The notes: a model not told the origin generated them from the letters alone. Counted from the first letter of the stretch, positions 21,640 through 36,320 are shown. The stretch is 64,000 bases of DNA from Lineus longissimus (GCF_910592395.1 NC_088324.1:868001-932000), one strand, 5' to 3'. Program-made: numbers and translations.

Positions 21640-24600
21640 GGTCAACAATGACAGAATCTGGTCATCTGAGGGACACCACTCATCACAACCTGTCCACTGT
21701 CAACAATGACAGAATCTGGTCATCTGAGGGGACACCACTCATCACAACCTGTCCACTGTCAACAGTGACAGGACCTGGTCATCTGAGGGACACCACTCAT
21801 CACAACCTGTCCACTGTCAACAGTGACAGGACCTGTCCATCTAAGGGGACACCAATCATCACAACCTGTCCACTGTCAACAGTGACAGGACCTGGCCATC
21901 TAAGGGGACACCAATCATCACAACCTGTCCAGGGTCAACAGTGACAGGACCTGGCCATCTAAGGGGACACCAATCATCACAACCTGTCCACTGTCAACAG
22001 TGACAGGACCTGGCCATCTAAGGGGACACCAATTATCACAACCTGTCCAGGGTCAACAGTGACAGGACCTGTCCATCTAAGGGGACACCACTCATCACAA
22101 CCTGTCCAGGGTCAACAGTGACAGGACCTGTCCATCTAAGGGGACACCACTCATCACAACCTGTCCAGGGTCAACAATGACAGAATCTGGTCATCTGAGG
22201 GGACACCACTCATCACAACCTGTCCACTGTCAACAGTGACAGGACCTGGTCATCTGAGGGACACCACTCATCACAACCTGTCCACTGTCAACAGTGACAG
22301 GACCTGTCCATCTAAGGGGACACCAATCATCACAACCTGTGCAGGGTCAACAGTGACAGGACCTGGCCATCTAAGGGGACACCAGTCATCACAACCTGTC
22401 CACTGTCAACAGTGGCAGGACCTGTCCATCTAAGGGGACACCAATCATCACAACCTGTCCACTGTCAACAGTGGCAGGACCTGTCCATCTAAGGGGACAC
22501 CAATCATCACAACCTGTCCACTGTCAACAGTGACAGGACCTGGCCATCTAAGGGGACACCACTCATCACAACCTGTCCACTGTCAACAGTGACCGAATCT
22601 GGTCATCTAAGGGGACACCAATCATCACAACCTGTCCAGGGTCAACAATGACAGGACCTGGACATCTAAGGGACACCACTCATCACAACCTGTCCACTGT
22701 CAACAGTGACAGGACCTGGCCATCTAAGGGGACACCAATCATCACAACCTGTCCACTGTCAACAGTGACAGGACCTGGCCATCTAAGGGGACACCACTCA
22801 TCACAACCTGTCCAGGGTCAACAATGACAGAATCTGGTCATCTGAGGGGACACCACTCATCACAACCTGTCCACTGTCAACAGTGACAGGACCTGGTCAT
22901 CTGAGGGACACCACTCATCACAACCTGTCCACTGTCAACAGTGACAGGACCTGTCCATCTAAGGGGACACCAATCATCACAACCTCTCCAGGGTCAACAG
23001 TGACAGGACCTGGCCATCTAAGGGGACACCACTCATCACAACCTGTCCAGGGTCAACAGTGACAGGACCTGTCCATCTAAGGGGACACCAATCATCACAA
23101 CCTGTCCAGGGTCAACAGTGACAGGACCTGGTCATCTAAGGGGACACCAATCATCACAACCTGTCCACTGTCAACAGTGACAGGACCTGGCCATCTAAGG
23201 GGACACCAATCATCACAACCTGTCCAGGGTCAACAGTGACAGGACCTGGCCATCTAAGGGGACACCACTCATCACAACCTGTCCAGGGTCAACAGTGACA
23301 GCACCTGTCCATCTAAGGGGACACCAATCATCACAACCTGTCCAGGGTCAACAATGACAGGACCTGGTCATCTAAGGGGACACCAATTATCACAACCTGT
23401 CCAGGGTCAACAATGACAGGACCTGTCCATCTAAGGGGACACCAATCATCACAACCTGTCCACTGTCAACAGTGACAGGACCTGGTCATCTAAGGGGACA
23501 CCAATCATCACAACCTGTCCACTGTCAACAGTGACAGGACCTGGTCATCTAAGGGGACACCAATCATCACAACCTGTCCACTGTCAACAGTGACAGGACC
23601 TGGTCATCTAAGGGGACACCAATCATCACAACCTGTCCACTGTCAACAGTGACAGGACCTGGCCATCTAAGGGGACACCAATCATCACAACCTGTCCACT
23701 GTCAACAATGACAGGACCTGTCCATCTAAGGGGACACCAATCATCACAACCTGTCCAGGGTCAACAGTGACAGGACCTGGCCATCTAAGGGGACACCAAT
23801 CATCACAACCTGTCCAGGGTCAACAGTGACAGGACCTGGCCATCTAAGGGGACACCACTCATCACAACCTGTCCACTGTCAACAGTGACAGGACCTGGCC
23901 ATCTAAGGGGACACCACTCATCACAACCTGTCCACTGTCAACAGTGACAGGACCTGGACATCTAAGGGGACACCACTCATCACAACCTGTCCACTGTCAA
24001 CAGTGACAGGACCTGGCCATCTAAGGGGACACCAATCATCACAACCTGTCCAGGGTCAACAATGACAGGACCTGGCCATCTAAGGGGACACCAATCATCA
24101 CAACCTGTCCAGGGTCAACAATGACAGGACCTGTCCATCTAAGGGGACACCAATCATCACAACCTGTCCAGGGTCAACAATGACAGGACCTGTCCATCTA
24201 AGGGGACACCACTCATCACAACCTGTCCAGGGTCAACAGTGACAGGACCTGGCCATCTAAGGGGACACCAATCATCACAACCTGTCCAGGGTCAACAGTG
24301 ACAGGACCTGGCCATCTAAGGGGACACCAATCATCACAACCTCTCCAGGGTCAACAGTGACAGGACCTGGCCATCTAAGGGGACACCAATCATCACAACC
24401 TGTCCACTGTCAACAGTGACAGGACCTGGCCATCTAAGGGGACACCAATCATCACAACCTGTCCACTGTCAACAGTGACAGGACCTGTCCATCTAAGGGG
24501 ACACCAATCATCACAACCTCTCCAGGGTCAACAGTGACAGGACCTGGCCATCTAAGGGGACACCAATTATCACAACCTGTCCAGGGTCAACAGTGACAGG

Positions 24601-27600
24601 ACCTGTCCATCTAAGGGGACACCACTCATCACAACCTGTCCACTGTCAACAGTGGCAGGACCTGTCCATCTAAGGGGACACCAATCATCACAACCTGTCC
24701 ACTGTCAACAGTGACAGGACCTGGCCATCTAAGGGGACACCACTCATCACAACCTGTCCACTGTCAACAGTGACCGAATCTGGTCATCTAAGGGGACACC
24801 AATCATCACAACCTGTCCAGGGTCAACAATGACAGGACCTGGACATCTAAGGGACACCACTCATCACAACCTGTCCACTGTCAACAGTGACAGGACCTGG
24901 CCATCTAAGGGGACACCAATCATCACAACCTGTCCACTGTCAACAGTGACAGGACCTGGCCATCTAAGGGGACACCACTCATCACAACCTGTCCACTGTC
25001 AACAGTTACAGGACCTGGTCATCTAAGGGGACACCAATCATCACAACCTGTCCAGGGTCAACAATGACAGGACCTGGACATCTAAGGGGACACCACTCAT
25101 CACAACCTGTCCACTGTCAACAGTGACAGGACCTGTCCATCTAAGGGGACACCAATCATCACAACCTGTCCAGGGTCAACAGTGACAGGACCTGTCCATC
25201 TAAGGGGACACCAATCATCACAACCTCTCCAGGGTCAACAGTGACAGGACCTGGCCATCTAAGGGGACACAATTATCACAACCTGTCCAGGGTCAACAGT
25301 GACAGGACCTGTCCATCTAAGGGGACACCACTCATCACAACCTGTCCAGGGTCAACAATGACAGAACCTGGTCATCTGAGGGACACCACTCATCACAACC
25401 TGTCCACTGTCAACAGTGACAGGACCTGGTCATCTAAGGGGACACCGCTCATCACAACCTGTCCAGGGTCAACAGTGACAGGACCTGGCCATCTAAGGGG
25501 ACACCAATTATCACAACCTGTCCAGGGTCAACAGTGACAGGACCTGTCCATCTAAGGGGACACCAATCATCACAACCTGTCCAGGGTCAACAGTGACAGG
25601 ACCTGGCCATCTAAGGGGACACCAGTCATCACAACCTCTCCAGGGTCAACAGTGACAGGACCTGGCCATCTAAGGTGACACCAATTATCACAACCTGTCC
25701 AGGGTCAACAGTGACAGGACCTGTCCATCTAAGGGGACACCACTCATCACAACCTGTCCACTGTCAACAGTGGCAGGACCTGTCCATCTAAGGGGACACC
25801 AATCATCACAACCTGTCCACTGTCAACAGTGACAGGACCTGGCCATCTAAGGGGACACCACTCATCACAACCTGTCCACTGTCAACAGTGACCGAATCTG
25901 GTCATCTAAGGGGACACCAATCATCACAACCTGTCCAGGGTCAACAATGACAGGACCTGGACATCTAAGGGACACCACTCATCACAACCTGTCCACTGTC
26001 AACAGTGACAGGACCTGGCCATCTAAGGGGACACCAATCATCACAACCTGTCCACTGTCAACAGTGACAGGACCTGGCCATCTAAGGGGACACCACTCAT
26101 CACAACCTGTCCAGGGTCAACAATGACAGAATCTGGTCATCTGAGGGGACACCACTCATCACAACCTGTCCACTGTCAACAGTGACAGGACCTGGTCATC
26201 TGAGGGACACCACTCATCACAACCTGTCCACTGTCAACAGTGACAGGACCTGTCCATCTAAGGGGACACCAATCATCACAACCTCTCCAGGGTCAACAGT
26301 GACAGGACCTGGCCATCTAAGGGGACACCACTCATCACAACCTGTCCAGGGTCAACAGTGACAGGACCTGGCCATCTAAGGGGACACCAATCATCACAAC
26401 CTCTCCAGGGTCAACAGTGACAGGACCTGGTCATCTAAGGGGACACCAATTATCACAACCTGTCCAGGGTCAACAGTGACAGGACCTGTCCATCTAAGGG
26501 GACACCAATCATCACAACCTGTCCAGGGTCAACAGTGACAGGACCTGTCCATCTAAGGGGACACCAATCATCACAACCTGTCCAGGGTCAACAGTGACAG
26601 GACCTGGTCATCTAAGGGGACACCAATCATCACAACCTGTCCACTGTCAACAGTGACAGGACCTGGCCATCTAAGGGGACACCAATCATCACAACCTGTC
26701 CAGGGTCAACAGTGACAGGACCTGGCCATCTAAGGGGACACCAATCATCACAACCTGTCCAGGGTCAACAATGACAGGACCTGGTCATCTAAGGGGACAC
26801 CAATTATCACAACCTGTCCAGGGTCAACAATGACAGGACCTGTCCATCTAAGGGGACACCAATCATCACAACCTGTCCACTGTCAACAGTGACAGGACCT
26901 GGTCATCTAAGGGGACACCAATCATCACAACCTGTCCACTGTCAACAGTGACAGGACCTGGTCATCTAAGGGGACACCAATCATCACAACCTGTCCACTG
27001 TCAACAGTGACAGGACCTGGCCATCTAAGGGGACACCAATCATCACAACCTGTCCAGGGTCAACAGTGACAGGACCTGGCCATCTAAGGGGACACCAATC
27101 ATCACAACCTCTCCAGGGTCAACAGTGACAGGACCTGGCCATCTAAGGGGACACCAATCATCACAACCTGTCCACTGTCAACAGTGACAGGACCTGGCCA
27201 TCTAAGGGGACACCAATCATCACAACCTGTCCACTGTCAACAGTGACAGGACCTGTCCATCTAAGGGGACACCAATCATCACAACCTCTCCAGGGTCAAC
27301 AGTGACAGGACCTGGCCATCTAAGGGGACACCAATTATCACAACCTGTCCAGGGTCAACAGTGACAGGACCTGTCCATCTAAGGGGACACCACTCATCAC
27401 AACCTGTCCACTGTCAACAGTGACAGGACCTGTCCATCTAAGGGGACACCAATCATCACAACCTGTCCACTGTCAACAGTGACAGGACCTGGCCATCTAA
27501 GGGGACACCACTCATCACAACCTGTCCACTGTCAACAGTGACCGAATCTGGTCATCTAAGGGGACACCAATCATCACAACCTGTCCAGGGTCAACAATGA

Positions 27601-30600
27601 CAGGACCTGGACATCTAAGGGACACCACTCATCACAACCTGTCCACTGTCAACAGTGACAGGACCTGGCCATCTAAGGGGACACCAATCATCACAACCTG
27701 TCCACTGTCAACAGTGACAGGACCTGGCCATCTAAGGGGACACCACTCATCACAACCTGTCCACTGTCAACAGTTACAGGACCTGGTCATCTAAGGGGAC
27801 ACCAATCATCACAACCTGTCCAGGGTCAACAATGACAGGACCTGGACATCTAAGGGGACACCACTCATCACAACCTGTCCACTGTCAACAGTGACAGGAC
27901 CTGTCCATCTAAGGGGACACCAATCATCACAACCTGTCCAGGGTCAACAGTGACAGGACCTGTCCATCTAAGGGGACACCAATCATCACAACCTCTCCAG
28001 GGTCAACAGTGACAGGACCTGGCCATCTAAGGGGACACAATTATCACAACCTGTCCAGGGTCAACAGTGACAGGACCTGTCCATCTAAGGGGACACCACT
28101 CATCACAACCTGTCCAGGGTCAACAATGACAGAACCTGGTCATCTGAGGGACACCACTCATCACAACCTGTCCACTGTCAACAGTGACAGGACCTGGTCA
28201 TCTAAGGGGACACCGCTCATCACAACCTGTCCAGGGTCAACAGTGACAGGACCTGGCCATCTAAGGGGACACCAATTATCACAACCTGTCCAGGGTCAAC
28301 AGTGACAGGACCTGTCCATCTAAGGGGACACCAATCATCACAACCTGTCCAGGGTCAACAGTGACAGGACCTGGCCATCTAAGGGGACACCAGTCATCAC
28401 AACCTCTCCAGGGTCAACAGTGACAGGACCTGGCCATCTAAGGTGACACCAATTATCACAACCTGTCCAGGGTCAACAGTGACAGGACCTGTCCATCTAA
28501 GGGGACACCACTCATCACAACCTGTCCACTGTCAACAGTGGCAGGACCTGTCCATCTAAGGGGACACCAATCATCACAACCTGTCCACTGTCAACAGTGA
28601 CAGGACCTGGCCATCTAAGGGGACACCACTCATCACAACCTGTCCACTGTCAACAGTGACCGAATCTGGTCATCTAAGGGGACACCAATCATCACAACCT
28701 GTCCAGGGTCAACAATGACAGGACCTGGACATCTAAGGGACACCACTCATCACAACCTGTCCACTGTCAACAGTGACAGGACCTGGCCATCTAAGGGGAC
28801 ACCAATCATCACAACCTGTCCACTGTCAACAGTGACAGGACCTGGCCATCTAAGGGGACACCACTCATCACAACCTGTCCAGGGTCAACAATGACAGAAT
28901 CTGGTCATCTGAGGGGACACCACTCATCACAACCTGTCCACTGTCAACAGTGACAGGACCTGGTCATCTGAGGGACACCACTCATCACAACCTGTCCACT
29001 GTCAACAGTGACAGGACCTGTCCATCTAAGGGGACACCAATCATCACAACCTGTCCACTGTCAACAGTGACAGGACCTGGCCATCTAAGGGGACACCAAT
29101 CATCACAACCTGTCCACTGTCAACAGTGACAGGACCTGGCCATCTAAGGGGACACCAATCATCACAACCTGTCCAGGGTCAACAGTGACAGGACCTGGCC
29201 ATCTAAGGGGACACCACTCATCACAACCTGTCCAGGGTCAACAGTGACAGCACCTGTCCATCTAAGGGGACACCAATCATCACAACCTGTCCAGGGTCAA
29301 CAATGACAGGACCTGGTCATCTAAGGGGACACCAATTATCACAACCTGTCCAGGGTCAACAATGACAGGACCTGTCCATCTAAGGGGACACCAATCATCA
29401 CAACCTGTCCACTGTCAACAGTGACAGGACCTGGTCATCTAAGGGGACACCAATCATCACAACCTGTCCACTGTCAACAGTGACAGGACCTGGTCATCTA
29501 AGGGGACACCAATCATCACAACCTGTCCACTGTCAACAGTGACAGGACCTGGCCATCTAAGGGGACACCAATCATCACAACCTGTCCAGGGTCAACAGTG
29601 ACAGGACCTGGCCATCTAAGGGGACACCACTCATCACAACCTGTCCACTGTCAACAGTGACAGGACCTGGCCATCTAAGGGGACACCACTCATCACAACC
29701 TGTCCACTGTCAACAGTGACAGGACCTGGACATCTAAGGGGACACCACTCATCACAACCTGTCCACTGTCAACAGTGACAGGACCTGGCCATCTAAGGGG
29801 ACACCAATCATCACAACCTGTCCAGTGTCAACAATGACAGGACCTGGCCATCTAAGGGGACACCAATCATCACAACCTGTCCAGGGTCAACAATGACAGG
29901 ACCTGTCCATCTAAGGGGACACCAATCATCACAACCTGTCCAGGGTCAACAATGACAGGACCTGTCCATCTAAGGGGACACCACTCATCACAACCTGTCC
30001 AGGGTCAACAGTGACAGGACCTGGCCATCTAAGGGGACACCAATCATCACAACCTGTCCAGGGTCAACAGTGACAGGACCTGGCCATCTAAGGGGACACC
30101 AATCATCACAACCTCTCCAGGGTCAACAGTGACAGGACCTGGCCATCTAAGGGGACACCAATCATCACAACCTGTCCACTGTCAACAGTGACAGGACCTG
30201 GCCATCTAAGGGGACACCAATTATCACAACCTGTCCAGGGTCAACAGTGACAGGACCTGTCCATCTAAGGGGACACCAATCATCACAACCTCTCCAGGGT
30301 CAACAGTGACAGGACCTGGTCATCTAAGGGGACACCAATCATCACAACCTGTCCACTGTCAACAGTGACAGGACCTGTCCATCTAAGGGGACACCAATCA
30401 TCACAACCTGTCCACTGTCAACAGTGACAGGACCTGGCCATCTAAGGGGACACCAATCATCACAACCTCTCCAGGGTCAACAGTGACAGGACCTGGTCAT
30501 CTAAGGGGACACCAATCATCACAACCTGTCCACTGTCAACAGTGACAGGACCTGGCCATCTAAGGGGACACCAATCATCACAACCTGTCCACTGTCAACA

Positions 30601-32335
30601 GTGACAGGACCTGGCCATCTAAGGGGACACCAATCATCACAACCTGTCCACTGTCAACAGTGACAGGACCTGTCCATCTAAGGGGACACCAATTATCACA
30701 ACCTGTCCACTGTCAACAGTGACAGGACCTGTCCATCTAAGGGGACACCAATCATCACAACCTGTCCAGGGTCAACAGTGACAGGACCTGGCCATCTAAG
30801 GGGACACCAATCATCACAACCTGTCCACTGTCAACAGTGACAGGACCTGTCCATCTAAGGGGACACCAATCATCACAACCTCTCCAGGGTCAACAGTGAC
30901 AGGACCTGGCCATCTAAGGGGACACCAATTATCACAACCTGTCCAGGGTCAACAGTGACAGGACCTGTCCATCTAAGGGGACACCACTCATCACAACCTG
31001 TCCACTGTCAACAGTGGCAGGACCTGTCCATCTAAGGGGACACCAATCATCACAACCTGTCCACTGTCAACAGTGACAGGACCTGGCCATCTAAGGGGAC
31101 ACCACTCATCACAACCTGTCCACTGTCAACAGTGACCGAATCTGGTCATCTAAGGGGACACCAATCATCACAACCTGTCCAGGGTCAACAATGACAGGAC
31201 CTGGACATCTAAGGGACACCACTCATCACAACCTGTCCACTGTCAACAGTGACAGGACCTGGCCATCTAAGGGGACACCAATCATCACAACCTGTCCACT
31301 GTCAACAGTGACAGGACCTGGCCATCTAAGGGGACACCACTCATCACAACCTGTCCACTGTCAACAGTGACAGGACCTGGTCATCTAAGGGGACACCAAT
31401 CATCACAACCTGTCCAGGGTCAACAATGACAGGACCTGGACATCTAAGGGGACACCACTCATCACAACCTGTCCACTGTCAACAGTGACAGGACCTGTCC
31501 ATCTAAGGGGACACCAATCATCACAACCTGTCCAGGGTCAACAGTGACAGGACCTGTCCATCTAAGGGGACACCAATCATCACAACCTCTCCAGGGTCAA
31601 CAGTGACAGGACCTGGCCATCTAAGGGGACACAATTATCACAACCTGTCCAGGGTCAACAGTGACAGGACCTGTCCATCTAAGGGGACACCACTCATCAC
31701 AACCTGTCCAGGGTCAACAATGACAGAACCTGGTCATCTGAGGGACACCACTCATCACAACCTGTCCACTGTCAACAGTGACAGGACCTGGTCATCTAAG
31801 GGGACACCGCTCATCACAACCTGTCCAGGGTCAACAGTGACAGGACCTGGCCATCTAAGGGGACACCAATTATCACAACCTGTCCAGGGTCAACAGTGAC
31901 AGGACCTGTCCATCTAAGGGGACACCAATTATCACAACCTATCCACTGTCAACAGTGACAGGACCTGGCCATCTAAGAAGACACCAATTATCACAACCTG
32001 TCCAGAGTCAACAGTGACAGGACCTGTCCATCTAAGGGGACACCAATTTTCACAACCTGTCCACTGTCAACAGTGACAGGACCTGGCCATCTAAGAAGAC
32101 ACCAATTATCACAACCTGTCCAGGGTCAACAGTGACAGGACCTGGCCATCTAAGAGGACACCAATTATCACAACCTGTCCAGGGTCAACAGTGACAGGAC
32201 AGTGTCAATGTCATCTAAGGGGACACCAATTGTCACAACCTGCATGACCGTGGTCAACAGTGACAGGACTTGGTTATCTAAGGGGACACCACCTGTCCAG
32301 GGACAGGGTCAATAATGACAGGACCTGCTTTTCGG
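21640..32335. repeat. 10.7 kb array of a 59-bp minisatellite with higher-order structure, about 180 copies
   Basis: The unit reads tcaacagtgacaggacctgg, then ccatctaaggggacaccaat, then catcacaacctgtccactg. Two main sequence classes differ at the end (ccactg versus ccaggg) and at gtcatc, ccatc or tccatc. Some units have a 58-bp form (aagggacacc). Blocks of many units recur almost unchanged: the segments at 25241, 28009 and 31603 are the same, 2768 and 3594 bp apart. Short plus-strand open frames in it are by-products. The array lies between MANBA and CDK5RAP3, and its last units (31950-32335) are diverged. Confidence 0.98.
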
Positions 32336-32339
32336 GAGT

Positions 32340-33340
32340 TACCAGTTCATGAGTAAGTTACCAGTCCTGTAACAGGACCATAGTTTCACAGACTTACACG
32401 AGATGGCATGGCAGTACTTGGCTACCTGCTTGCGTCTCGTCGTAAATAATGCCGTGTGCTAATCTATAAATAGACACCAAGTGTATTTACTTTTTGAGGT
32501 CAAGGTCATAAGTGGTACGGTAATTTTAGCATTCACGAAATTGTCAGCAACACCATCTCCAAAAAATCCTATTTTTGCACAATATTTTGGCTTCAACAAC
32601 AACGAGGTTTGTAATTAGCCACAGTATTTTACGATGGAAATGTAGAAAGCGAAGTTGACCATCAATGAAATGTCAAGTCACAGTGTTGGATAGTTTGAAA
32701 AGCAGATGTAAAGACGAAGTCAAAATGACGTGTAAACTGCATGCACTATGACTATGACTGTGAGTATGACTATGAGTATGATACTCACTATGCAGCAATG
32801 AATGAGCAAGCCTTGTAAGCTCCTCTGACTCCGAGGCCTCTCTCTGACTGTCTCTGACCATGCTGACTACTCTCTCTCTATCTGAGTAGCTCTGTGCTCA
32901 GCAGCTAACGCTTACTTCTGTCTATTAGACGCCAGTGACATTACTTTCGACAACAGCAACAACAACATCATGACATCAATAAAGTGTCCCCGTCATAATT
33001 CTGCAGATTTCTGGTCCTGGGATTCTGGTATGCATAGGCGTAGACTTTGTATATTATATGATGACAGAAATATATTCGAAATGTCACTGATCAGTCAATT
33101 GATAAATTATCATTAATTGCCACAGTCATTCTACTTCTACTGCTAGTTAGTTAATTAACATTAACAGTTACCAGTTGTTTGAAAGAAATGTCCATGACCC
33201 AGATCAGTGATGAAGATTAGCCGATAACCGAATGAATGTTTACTTGACAAGAAGAGTAAAATACGTCATTTCTCTTTCGTAATTCTTCCAAAAATGACGA
33301 GCACATAATTCAAACGTAGAATTATTCCATTCCAGCTACA
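32340..33340. other. Intergenic upstream of CDK5RAP3, possible LTR remnant
   Basis: Contains a tgactatgag-type microsatellite at 32745-32785 and an AATAAA (about 32978) before gtgtccccgtcataattctg. A solo LTR is possible, but I could not define matching ends. Confidence 0.3.
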
Positions 33341-33342
33341 GC

Positions 33343-33397
33343 ATGGGAAGAAGCATGGACAATGTTCCAATAGATATTCATTACAATAAGTCACTTG
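33343..33397 (+). CDS. CDK5RAP3: CDK5RAP3 exon 1 (coding part)
   Basis: Two in-frame ATGs (33343 and 33355) precede the conserved VPIDI. The expected exon end is after CTTG, where a following exon starting AT would complete Asp (D-W-L). The bases after it are ATAAGT, not GTAAGT, yet the next repeats of the adjoining array read ACTTG|GTAAGT. The native donor thus seems mutated or has been replaced. Confidence 0.7.
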
Positions 33398-33836
33398 ATA
33401 AGTCAAGTAATTATAGTTACTGGGTAAGTCCAGTCATTATAGTTAGTGGGTAAGTCCAGTCATTATAGTTACTTGTTAAGTCCCTTCATATAGTTACTTG
33501 GTGAGTCCAGTCATTATAGTTACTTTGTAAGTCTAGTAATTAAATGTACTGGGTAAGTAAAGTCCAGTCATTATAGTTACTTGTTGAGTCTAGTAATTAT
33601 AGTTACCTGGTAAGTCCAGTCATTATAGTTACTTGGTAAGTCTTGTCATTATAGTTACTTGGTGAGTCTAGTAATTATAGTTACTGGGTGAGTCCAGTCA
33701 TTATAGTTAGTGGGTGGTAGGTCCAGTCATTACAGTTACTTGGTGAGTCTAGTAATTATAGTTACTTGGTAAGTCCAGTCATGATAGTTACTTGGTGAGT
33801 CTAGTAATTAAAGTTCCTGGGTAAGTCCAGTCATAT
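33390..33836 (+). repeat. 26-bp minisatellite at the CDK5RAP3 exon 1 donor, about 17 copies
   Basis: The unit is GTAAGTCCAGTCATTATAGT plus tacttg, with tggtgagtctagtaatta variants. The array begins at the end of exon 1 (cacttg|ataagtc), and its units carry a consensus-like G|GTAAGT or G|GTGAGT donor. Confidence 0.9.
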
Positions 33837-34215
33837 TCATACCACCGACAAAAATCAGGGGTATTCTGTCGTGGCTCATGCGTCAGTGTCATCTGCATCA
33901 GTGTCAGTGTCGGGGTCCGTTAACTTTCCACTTTCCATCAGTCATTTATTGTTACTTGATATGTCACATCATTCTCACATGCATAACATTCCCTCATAGG
34001 ATCATTGATTGGCACATGGATGGATCTATGATGATTAATAACAAACTGTGTTTTACACTCGGATCTCATCATAGATTCTATGATGGTCCATGGTAGATCC
34101 CATCATCGATCCAATGACGGTGGGTCGCATGTCGACATCATACATGTCATATGTCAGCGGCAGTAGTCTTGTGAGGAGGGATTAAGATTAAGCAACCTTG
34201 ACCATTCTCTTTCAG

Positions 34216-34256
34216 ATTGGTTAATCAATCGTCATCACTGCCACCAGCTATGGCAG
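34216..34256 (+). CDS. CDK5RAP3: CDK5RAP3 exon 2
   Basis: Acceptor ctctttcag, then WLINRHHCHQLWQ, corresponding to the conserved WLVDRRHC...WQ of the family, ending CAG|GTGAGA. Its last 27 bp form the left part of a 38-bp tandem unit. Confidence 0.75.
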
Positions 34257-34572
34257 GTGAGAACACTCGTCATCACTGCCACCAGCTATGGCAGGTGAGA
34301 ACACTCGTCATCACTGCCACCAGCTATGGCAGGTGAGAACACTCGTCATCACTACCACCAGCTATGGCAGGTGAGAACACTCGTCATCACTGCCACCAGC
34401 TATGGCAGGTGAGAACACTCGTCATCACTGCCACCAGCTATGGCAGTTGAGAACACTCGTCATCACTGCCACCAGCTATGGCAGGTGAGAACACTCGTCA
34501 TCACTGCCACCAGCTATGGCAGGTGAGAAAACTCGTCATCACTGCCACCAGCTATGGCAGGTGAGAACACTC
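34230..34572 (+). repeat. 38-bp minisatellite duplicating the CDK5RAP3 exon 2 donor, 9 copies
   Basis: The unit is CGTCATCACTGCCACCAGCT plus atggcaggtgagaacact: 27 bp of exon 2 and the first 11 bp of intron 2. Nine copies run with single changes (ggcagttgag, actacc, gagaaaact). The last copy abuts coding sequence of exon 3 directly, and the usual residues between WQ and VEEI are absent. Confidence 0.95.
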
Positions 34573-34610
34573 TCCGGTGGAGGAGATAACAACCATGCTG
34601 CAGGGAACGT
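34570..34610 (+). CDS. CDK5RAP3: CDK5RAP3 exon 3, 5' part missing
   Basis: The frame reads SPVEEITTMLQGT and joins through T|AC to the next exon as ...GTYINYFHC, with donor ACGT|GTAAGT. No proper acceptor can be placed, because the 38-bp array runs right into it. The start coordinate is approximate. Confidence 0.65.
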
Positions 34611-35233
34611 GTAAGTCTTCAACTGCATCAGATTCCTTCGTTATGTTGACATCTCCTTCCAAATGCTCTTAAAGAAGCTGTACTGCTCTTCATTACTGTA
34701 ACCATGATGGGAATTTAAAAACCCGAGAAACTTCCGAGTGGATATCAGGCCTCATATTGCTGCAATGGGTCCACTTTTGTCTTGGCTGGTCATTCCCTAC
34801 CAAAAAACGCACGCTGCTGGTCCACCGGGTGATGTCACAAGATTATATATGTCATCATAATCACCTCTGTTGCGATGAGGTGTGTCATTTTTGCAGGTGC
34901 CCAGCCATTGGCAGATGTTTTTCTCAAACTTGATATGGTAAGACGTTATTTTCGTCAACATGGCCGACGTTTGGATTCGGTGCTGAGACATTTGTCCCTT
35001 GAACAGCCGATTTAAACACCTGATGTGTTGCAGGTCTCTCACAGGTGAAATGTATTTCAAACGTTTTTAAATGCTATTTAATACTGACACTGATTCCTGC
35101 AAACAGGCAATTTTTGTTGCTGCAATCGGCAACATATTCATGACAACAGGACAATCATGCCTGGACCAAAACATCCGTAGGATTAGGAAATTTTAGCGAA
35201 TTTAACATAAAATTCATTTTATCTTTCATTCAG
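34611..35233 (+). other. CDK5RAP3 intron 3
   Basis: No repeat or second gene recognised. Minus-strand open frames here lack any family signature. Confidence 0.5.
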
Positions 35234-36320
35234 ACATCAACTACTTTCATTGTCTGAGAATCGTTGATCTGCTCAAGGAGACAGAAGCGGGAAGTAAAAA
35301 CATGTTTGGGAGATCGCAGCGCATGAAGGTGGGTATAGTTGGTGATGTTCAACAAGTGGTATGATAAAGTGCCCTGCAGAAAAGTGATTTAGTCATTGCG
35401 ACCAGTGATCATGAATGCATGCGACAAAAAACATATTTGCCGTGGTCATCGCAACCTGCGACAAGAATTGGTGATCGCTGGGACCTACGACGACATCAAA
35501 CCCAGGAATTACTGGTTGTACCTATATTGTTCATTGTAGCGATAACTGTTGCAGGTCACAGTGATAAAAATCACCTGTTTGCACCATGGTTTGGCCAACA
35601 TTTAGCATATTCTGTTCCTTGGAGAAAAAGTGATTGACCCTGGAACAGTCCTGGCAAACGCTCACCTCTAGCTACAGAAGAGTTTTGGTGGCAGCAGTTG
35701 CTCCGGCCTTCCATCCTCCATCAATCGTCTCAGCATCTTTTGGCTGGGCTCTCCCAGTTCCATCTTGGTTGCGAAGTGTCTTGTCTCTCTTACAGATGGG
35801 TGTCCTGATAACAGATGTCAAGTTCTATATCCAATAGGACCTCTCTATTGAGACACCTTTGGCCCTGAGAGTTGCTAACCTTTCAAAGTGAGGAATACTG
35901 TCACCGAAGTCCAAATGATAATGATCAATTTGGATTGAAATCAGCATCTTAAGATAGAGGTGTCTATTGAATGGTGATCTGTTATGTGTCTAGTACAATA
36001 AATCCAGAAATATTTGCTGCTATTTTGTTTGCGCTTTTGTGAAATGAGAACTTTTTCATACTTTTTATTCACCATTTTGAGAACCTAGTAACAGTACTAC
36101 CTTCACAATCAGATTTACTTGTTCATGGCCGTGTAGTTTCTAGATTATCTTTAAACATGAAAAAATGGCTCAAAAAAGGCTCACAACTATTTATGGGTTT
36201 GCAGTGTGCATGTCTGGGAAATAATGTTCAAAGTAATTTCCACGGTAGAGTTTGTGTCTTTGTTGTTTAAGGATTGGTGTGAGATTCTCAAACTACATGA
36301 AAAGGATGACGTTTATTTAG
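35234..36320 (+). CDS. CDK5RAP3: CDK5RAP3 exons 4 and 5
   Basis: Exon 4 (35234-35328) encodes INYFHCLRIVDLLKETEAG through FGRSQRMK. The family usually has two more residues (FGRYSSQRMK). Exon 5 (36272-36320) encodes DWCEILKLHEKDDVYL. Phases agree. A fragment of a CAGTAGAACC-type MITE (gacctctctattgagacacc) lies in the intron near 35840. Confidence 0.85.

Noticed and set aside
21648-31899. Several plus-strand frames of 65-98 codons starting MTGPGHLRG
   Set aside because: All are reading frames through the 59-bp array. Copies are interrupted by stops in most units and the unit length is not a multiple of three.
21640-32335. CRISPR-like array
   Set aside because: There are no unique spacers, the whole unit repeats, and the host is a eukaryote.
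32413-33020. Solo LTR
   Set aside because: An AATAAA and an LTR-like tail are present, but I could not identify TG...CA ends or a target duplication.
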